40,913 nucleotides of DNA from an uncultured Collinsella sp. Lineage in GTDB: Bacteria; Actinomycetota; Coriobacteriia; Coriobacteriales; Coriobacteriaceae. The DNA lies in assembly GCA_902479065.1 (NCBI GenBank), contig CABSNM010000016.1:1-40913 (forward strand), read 5' to 3'. The notes under the pieces are model-generated. The model did no database searches, was not told the origin of the DNA, and worked only from the letters and a program-made list of their open reading frames with translations. How positions within the stretch are numbered: the first letter of the stretch is position 1; each line of letters opens with the position of its first letter. Both the position numbers and the translations under genes were made by a program. Of this stretch, positions 35,165 through 40,913 are shown one piece after another.

Positions 35165-35350
35165 TTACTCCTCGACGATCTCGGTGATCGCGCCAGCGGG
35201 GCAAGCGTCCTGGCAAGCGCCACAGGCGACGCAGGAATCCTCGTCAGCGACGGTAGCGACGTCCTGGAGCTCCAGAACGCCAGCGGGGCAGGAGTCGACG
35301 CAAACGCCACAAGCGATGCACTCGTCGGCATCAATTACGGGATGAGCCAT
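35165..35350 (-). CDS. 2[4Fe-4S] ferredoxin
   Basis: This is a 61-residue electron carrier with two CxxCxxCxxxCP motifs, CIACGVCVDSCP and CVACGACQDACP, each typical of a four-iron cluster and crossing over as in clostridial ferredoxin. It is acidic. ATG at 35350 follows AGAGAGGAAA. It is a single gene and probably serves anaerobic redox enzymes such as pyruvate:ferredoxin oxidoreductase (inference). Confidence 0.95.
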   Translation of the reverse strand: MAHPVIDADECIACGVCVDSCPAGVLELQDVATVADEDSCVACGACQDACPAGAITEIVEE

Positions 35351-35574
35351 GGTAGTTTCCTCTCTGTTGACCGACGCTACAGGCGATGCGCGTCGGTTTG
35401 ATTCGGGCAAAAACATACCACGGGAGCGACCGTTTGCAATACCCTCTGACCGGCATCTTCATACCGTTCGCCGAGTATGCCAAGGTTTACTAAAAAATGC
35501 GCAGGTGGGGCCGTTGAGCTGCGCAAATGTTAGCTAAAGGTGACTTGAAATATAGGGCGATTGAGCGTGCTTGC

Positions 35575-35684
35575 GGAAACCGCATCCCATTATTTTGTCG
35601 AAAAACGGGTTGCAGTTTCCGGTTAGGCCCGCTAGCGGAAAATGCGAGCCGGTATCAGCTCTCAAAACGGGACGAGCTTTCCGC
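35575..35684. repeat. two tandem GCGGAAA...TTTCCGC hairpins
   Basis: Each roughly 50-nt unit begins GGAAA and ends TTTCC. The first (35575-35621) pairs at about 12 of 14 arm positions; the second (35635-35684) has outer arms GCGGAAA/TTTCCGC. Both loops contain an AAAACGGG-like segment, which suggests a duplicated repeat. Confidence 0.55.
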
Positions 35685-35890
35685 AAGGCGGCCCCAGGCA
35701 CCCCCCGGACGCAAACCTCAGCCATCTCTACATAGATCTCGATAGATTTGCCGAGAACTCAATCAGCGCATCTACCTGCGCATTTAAGAACCTAAACTCT
35801 CGGCAATAAGAAATCTTATATGAATTGACTTAGATTTTGTATATTCCGGCCCATAAGGGGATACACTACATCCTGAAAGACAAGCCGAAA

Positions 35891-35918
35891 CACCGCTCGG
35901 CAGACCGCCGAGTCGGTG
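35891..35918 (+). promoter_or_regulatory. hairpin in the dnaK leader
   Basis: CACCG-CTCGGC (35891-35901) pairs with GCCGAG-t-CGGTG (35907-35918), one bulged T, 28 nt before the dnaK start and just upstream of its ribosome site. It could stabilise the mRNA or act as a simple thermosensor. Confidence 0.45.
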
Positions 35919-35946
35919 CAAACGCACAAGAGAGAGGGAATTTCTA

Positions 35947-37839
<1,893 letters not shown>

Positions 37840-37841
37840 TC

Positions 37842-38684
37842 ATGTCCGCCCGTAAAGCTCGCACGGAGGCGGTCGCCGCTGGCGCCGCCCCCGTTGACTC
37901 TGAGGAGAAGGACGTGAAGATTCCCGTAGAGGCCGTCGACGACACCGAGGTCAACGAGGCCGAGGCCGCCGAGGCTGCCGAGAACCAGGTAGAGGATTCC
38001 AACAAGGAGGCGACGATGACCGAGGACGAGATGGTGGAAGCTGCTATCCGCGCCGGTGAGGAAGCCGCCGACAACGACTTTAAGCTCAAGTTTGAGCAGG
38101 CCCAAAAGGAGCTTGCCGACGTGCGCAACGAACTCGATGCTGCGGCAGAGGCTCAGAAGGCCGCCGAGGACAAGGCAAAGGACGCCACCGAGCGCACCGC
38201 CCGTCTACAGGCCGACTGGGAGAACTTCCGTCGCCGCACCGCCAACGAGCGCATCGCCGAGCGCGAGCGCGCGACCGAGAAGCTCGTCACTGCGCTGCTG
38301 CCGGTGGTTGACGATATCGAGCGTGCAATCGACCATGCCCGTAGCCAGGAGCTTTCCGACGATTTTAAGCAGTTCGTCGATGGCGTTGACGCGGTGCATG
38401 CCAAGCTGCTCGATGTGTTTGCGCACGAGGGCGTTGAGCCCATCGACCCCAAGGGCGAGGCGTTCGATCCGCTCGAGCACCAGGCCGTGGGGCGTGTCGA
38501 GGACGCATCGCAGTACGACGAGACCGTCAACGACGTGTACCAGAAGGGCTACCGCATGGCGGATCGCATCCTGCGTTCCGCGATGGTGACGGTGACCTAC
38601 GGTGGCGAGAAGCGCCCCGCACCGGAGCCCGAAGCGGCGCCCGAGGATGCCACGGCCGATACGGCCGAGGGCACCGAGGAGTAA
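37842..38684 (+). CDS. grpE: nucleotide exchange factor GrpE
   Basis: This 280-residue protein releases ADP from DnaK. The first 80 residues are a long, acidic, probably disordered tail; about 85-150 is the dimerising coiled coil (LQADWENFRRRTANERIAER) and about 150-250 the beta head (GVEPIDPKGEAFDPLEHQAV). A second acidic tail ends the protein. It is longer than E. coli GrpE because of these tails. It starts 2 nt after dnaK. An internal ATG near 38016 could give a shorter form. Confidence 0.95.
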   Translation: MSARKARTEAVAAGAAPVDSEEKDVKIPVEAVDDTEVNEAEAAEAAENQVEDSNKEATMTEDEMVEAAIRAGEEAADNDFKLKFEQAQKELADVRNELDAAAEAQKAAEDKAKDATERTARLQADWENFRRRTANERIAERERATEKLVTALLPVVDDIERAIDHARSQELSDDFKQFVDGVDAVHAKLLDVFAHEGVEPIDPKGEAFDPLEHQAVGRVEDASQYDETVNDVYQKGYRMADRILRSAMVTVTYGGEKRPAPEPEAAPEDATADTAEGTEE

Positions 38685-38690
38685 TTGAGA

Positions 38691-38720
38691 AGGGCCCCGG
38701 GGCAACACCCGGGGCCCTTT
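38691..38720 (+). terminator. intrinsic terminator after grpE
   Basis: AGGGCCCCGGG (38691-38701) pairs perfectly with CCCGGGGCCCT (38708-38718) around a 6-nt loop, with TTT after it. It should cut transcription before dnaJ, at least partly. Confidence 0.8.
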
Positions 38721-38792
38721 CTGGCCAAGTGCCATATGACAGCATGAGCCGCCGTCCGCAGGGGCGGCGGATATAACAGGAGAGGAGCTACG

Positions 38793-39758
38793 ATGGCTGC
38801 AGGCAAAACCTTCTATGACATCCTGGGCGTATCCAAGAGCGCCTCCGACAAAGAGATCAAGAGCGCGTTTCGCAAGCTCGCGCAAAAATATCACCCCGAT
38901 GCCGGCGGCGACGAGGCCAAGTTTAAGGAGATTAGCGAGGCCTACGAGACGCTTTCGGACGAGAAGAAGCGCAAAGAGTACGACCAGATGCTCATGTTCG
39001 GCGGCATGCCGGGCGCGGGCGGCGCGTATGGCGGTAGCTACGGCGCCGGTGCCGGCGCGAGCGGCTGGGGCGATATCTTCGACAGCATCTTTAGCGGCAA
39101 CGGCGCCTGGGGCAGCGATTGGGGCTCGGGCTTTGCCGGGGCCGCGGGCGCTGCCGGTGCGGGCGCGGGCCGCAACCGCGCGCGCAAGGGCGGCGACCTG
39201 TCGCTGACTGTCGACGTAACGGCCGAGGACGCGTTCCGCGGCGTGACGCACAAGGTCACCTACCGCATTCCCTCGACGGGCGAGCAGCAGACCATCACGG
39301 TCTCGGTGCCTGCGGGTGCGGTCGACGGCGGCAAATTGCGTTACAAGCGCCGTGGCGAGTACGGCGTTGCCGGCGGCGAGCGCGGCGACCTGGTCGTGAC
39401 CACGCACGTGGAGGAGCATCCGCTGTTTAAGCGCAAGGGTGCCGATGTGACCATGGAGGTGCCGATCTCGGTCTACGAGGCGGCGCTCGGCTGCACGGTG
39501 GATGTGCCCACGCCCGGCGGCGCGACGGTTCGTCTGAAGGTGCCCGCTGGCACCCAGACGGGCAAGAAGTTCCGCTTTAAGGAGATGGGTGCGCCCGACG
39601 TAAAGCATCGCGGCCGCACGGGTGCGCTGCTCGTCGAGATCAAGGTGCAGGTTCCCACGAACCTGTCCGACGATGAGCGCGATGCCATGACCAAGCTGCG
39701 CGAGGCCGACACGCGAGATTATCGCGAGAAGGTCAACCGTTACAAGGCGACGTTCTAG
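38793..39758 (+). CDS. DnaJ-family co-chaperone (CbpA type, no zinc finger)
   Basis: This is a 321-residue protein. The J domain (5-70) holds the HPD motif in KYHPDAGGDE, which stimulates DnaK. A Gly/Ala-rich linker follows (about 75-130), then two beta-sandwich client domains (about 130-310). The four CxxCxGxG zinc repeats of true DnaJ are missing, so it is of CbpA/DnaJ2 type. AGGAG precedes ATG. Its place between grpE and hspR points to it as the main J partner of this DnaK. Confidence 0.93.
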   Translation: MAAGKTFYDILGVSKSASDKEIKSAFRKLAQKYHPDAGGDEAKFKEISEAYETLSDEKKRKEYDQMLMFGGMPGAGGAYGGSYGAGAGASGWGDIFDSIFSGNGAWGSDWGSGFAGAAGAAGAGAGRNRARKGGDLSLTVDVTAEDAFRGVTHKVTYRIPSTGEQQTITVSVPAGAVDGGKLRYKRRGEYGVAGGERGDLVVTTHVEEHPLFKRKGADVTMEVPISVYEAALGCTVDVPTPGGATVRLKVPAGTQTGKKFRFKEMGAPDVKHRGRTGALLVEIKVQVPTNLSDDERDAMTKLREADTRDYREKVNRYKATF

Positions 39759-39830
39759 GGCAGTCGTGGCGCACGCCCGCGCCCGCGGGCTTATGATGGA
39801 CGATAACGAGACGGAAAGGGGTCAGGTAGC

Positions 39831-40247
39831 ATGGCCGAGGACAATAGGAACAAACCGCTGTACATGATCAGCGTGGCGGCCGAGCTGACCGGCATGCATC
39901 CGCAGACTCTGCGCGTCTACGAGTCCAAGGGCCTGGTGAACCCCCAGCGCTCGGGCGGCAACACGCGCCTGTATTCGCGTGCCGATATCGAGCGCCTGGA
40001 GCTCATCAACCAACTGACCGACGAGGGCATCAACCTCGCCGGCGTGGTGCGCATCCTCGATATGAAGGAGCGTGCCGAGGAACGTGAGCGCGAGAACGAA
40101 AAGCTCCGCGCCCGCGTGCGCCAGCTCGAGGACGAGCTGCACGAGTACAAGATGCAGAAGAAGATCACCGCCCTGGCCCCGCGCGACGGCTCGGTTAACC
40201 CCGAGCAAGTCATGCGCAAGCTGCTGGGCGCCGGCGGGGATCTCTAG
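39831..40247 (+). CDS. hspR: MerR-family heat-shock repressor HspR
   Basis: This is a 138-residue repressor. The MerR DNA-binding domain (about 10-78) reads YMISVAAELTGMHPQTLRVY then ESKGLVNPQRSGGNTRLYS; residues about 80-115 form a dimer coiled coil. In other actinobacteria HspR, helped by DnaK, represses the dnaK operon. It is 72 bp behind dnaJ in the same direction. Its stop is directly followed by structured element copy 3. Confidence 0.92.
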   Translation: MAEDNRNKPLYMISVAAELTGMHPQTLRVYESKGLVNPQRSGGNTRLYSRADIERLELINQLTDEGINLAGVVRILDMKERAEERERENEKLRARVRQLEDELHEYKMQKKITALAPRDGSVNPEQVMRKLLGAGGDL

Positions 40248-40419
40248 GTTACGGCGTTTTACCAAACGCCGTAACCGGCCGACGCTGCGCGACGTCCAGA
40301 GCGACAATTTGTCATTCAAAAGGCGAGGCATGACCAGAAGGTCAATGCCTCGCCTTTTTCATGCCAACTTGTTCGCTTTGGACGTCGCTCGCTGTCCGTC
40401 CTCTATCTGCGGCGTTGCC
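40248..40419 (+). ncRNA. structured repeat element, copy 3
   Basis: Its first base follows the hspR stop. Stem A is GTTACGGCGTTT-TACC-AAACGCCGTAAC (40248-40275). P2 pairs GCGACGTCCAGAGCGACAA (40289-40307) with 40369-40388 around one bulged T and one G-U pair. P3 (40318-40359) is capped by GACC-AGAA-GGTC and ends in five T. Loop 40389-40408 carries CTGTCCGTCCTCT, and P1 closes with GCGGCGTTGCC. It is nearly identical to copy 1. Confidence 0.6.
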
Positions 40420-40435
40420 TTGCTCCGGATGCGGT

Positions 40436-40500
40436 AGTCATTGGGGACGTTCTTAAATGACTGGTCAAAGGGGACATTCTTGCGGCACTTGGCAGTTGGG
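40436..40500. repeat. REP-like repeats between element copy 3 and the IS110 remnant
   Basis: AGTCATT (40436-40442) and AATGACT (40456-40462) flank GGGGACGTTCTT. After it come GGGGACATTCTT and a GCGGCACTTGGCAGTTGGG stretch, pieces of which also follow element copy 2 (20741-20780). Confidence 0.6.
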
Positions 40501-40529
40501 TGTTCCTATAGTTTTGTCAACCGTCGGGG

Positions 40530-40913
40530 CTACTCCCGGTAGGGCACCCGGTCGCGCATCACGGCGTATATCGCCCTGAGCCGCTTCCTCGCGACGGCCT
40601 TGAGCGCCCGCCCGTGCCCCATGCCCCGCGCCCTGCAGGCCCGGTAGTACTCGCCGTAGCGCCCCGAGGACCTCACCAGGCTGTTGCACGAGAAGATCAG
40701 CAGGGACTTGAGCCTCGCGTCGCCGCGCCTGGACGCCCTGACCGACCTCACCGACGTGCCGGAGCTCCTCACCCTCGGGGCTATGCCGCAGTACGAGGCC
40801 AGGTGGTCGTGGTCCGGGAACCTCCCGATGTCGACCGACACCGCGAGCTGCGCCGCGGTGTTAGCGCTACTGTAAAAACAACCAATTTCGCCATCGCACT
40901 TTAGCCGATTCCG
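40530..40913 (-). pseudogene. IS110-family transposase, C-terminal part only
   Basis: About the last 110 residues of an IS110/IS116/IS902 transposase can be read: DIGRFPDHDHLASYCGIAPR, a GDARLKSLLIFSC segment and the ending RARGMGHGRALKAVARKRLR then YAVMRDRVPYRE. This is the Transposase_20 part with the serine region; the N-terminal DEDD domain would lie outside the window. The frame stays open to the edge, but homology seems to begin only near 40860, where base composition also changes. It may be a truncated copy or simply cut by the window. The segment TTGACAAAACTATAGGAACA behind the stop resembles an IS110 end. Confidence 0.7.

Larger units (their letters stand above)
35351..35946. other. 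gene-free region upstream of dnaK
   Basis: This 596-bp stretch contains no convincing gene. It has two tandem hairpin repeats (35575-35621 and 35635-35684), an AT-rich promoter-like part (about 35810-35870) and a leader hairpin next to dnaK. I found neither an HspR HAIR site (CTTGAGT-N7-ACTCAAG) nor a CIRCE element. Confidence 0.6.

Noticed and set aside
35741..35765. Possible half HAIR site (ACTCAA) before dnaK
   Set aside because: No matching CTTGAGT-like half lies 7 bp upstream, so it does not form an HspR site.
35810..35870. Specific -35/-10 boxes for dnaK
   Set aside because: TTGACT, TATATT and TACACT occur, but no pair has acceptable 16-18-bp spacing, so no promoter is called.
40248..40419. 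Structured element copy 3 as the bridge RNA of the IS110 element
   Set aside because: It lies on the opposite strand to the transposase and outside its apparent end, and the other two copies have no transposase nearby.

Overview
The window looks like chromosome of a Collinsella-type gut actinobacterium (class Coriobacteriia). This rests on the high GC, the gene content (membrane LuxR regulators, PTS sugar uptake, nickel-enzyme maturation, HspR beside DnaK/DnaJ) and the many short GGGGAC-type repeats. The assignment is inference; no rRNA or tRNA gene is present to confirm it.

Positions 1-10000 and 12800-19800 form a carbohydrate-use region. It holds a probable esterase, a PTS EIIBC permease (cysteine 28 is the phosphorylation site), a DUF4038/GH140-like hydrolase, a TetR repressor divergent from an MFS sugar transporter with two palindromic operators between them, a DUF5060/DUF4038-type hydrolase, a ROK protein, an RpiR regulator, a large GH106-like hydrolase divergent from an AraC regulator, a GH1 6-phospho-beta-glucosidase and a stand-alone EIIA(Glc) protein. 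Together they suggest import and stripping of decorated (plant-type) glycosides: EIIA and EIIBC import and phosphorylate beta-glucosides, the GH1 enzyme splits them, and the other hydrolases remove side sugars. Between these lie a 12-TM LuxR regulator and pyrE.

Positions 20000-28800 hold a lipoprotein, a HAD phosphatase, a nickel-hydrogenase maturation operon (small protein, nikR, hypF, hypC, hypD, hypE, all on the minus strand; hypA, hypB and the hydrogenase itself are not in the window), thioredoxin and an unrecognised 191-residue protein. Positions 28800-31000 hold an AgrC/AgrA-like two-component pair. Positions 31038-34990 are a de novo NAD operon, nadA-nadB-nadC-niaR, behind a perfect 19-bp inverted repeat that is the likely NiaR operator. 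A two-cluster ferredoxin follows, then dnaK-grpE, dnaJ/cbpA and hspR, and an IS110-family transposase remnant at the right edge.

The most striking unexplained signal is a roughly 170-nt structured element found three times (12573-12744, 20567-20736, 40248-40419), each starting 0-9 nt after a stop codon (pyrE, the lipoprotein gene, hspR) and in the same orientation as that gene. All copies share a 12-bp hairpin, a long bulged helix, an apical hairpin capped by GACC-AGAA-GGTC and a 20-nt one-sided loop containing the invariant CTGTCCGTCCTCT. The helices change sequence between copies while keeping base pairing, which is the signature of selection on structure. A second, smaller family of large-loop inverted repeats (12797-12860, 35008-35074) also shows changed arms with kept pairing.
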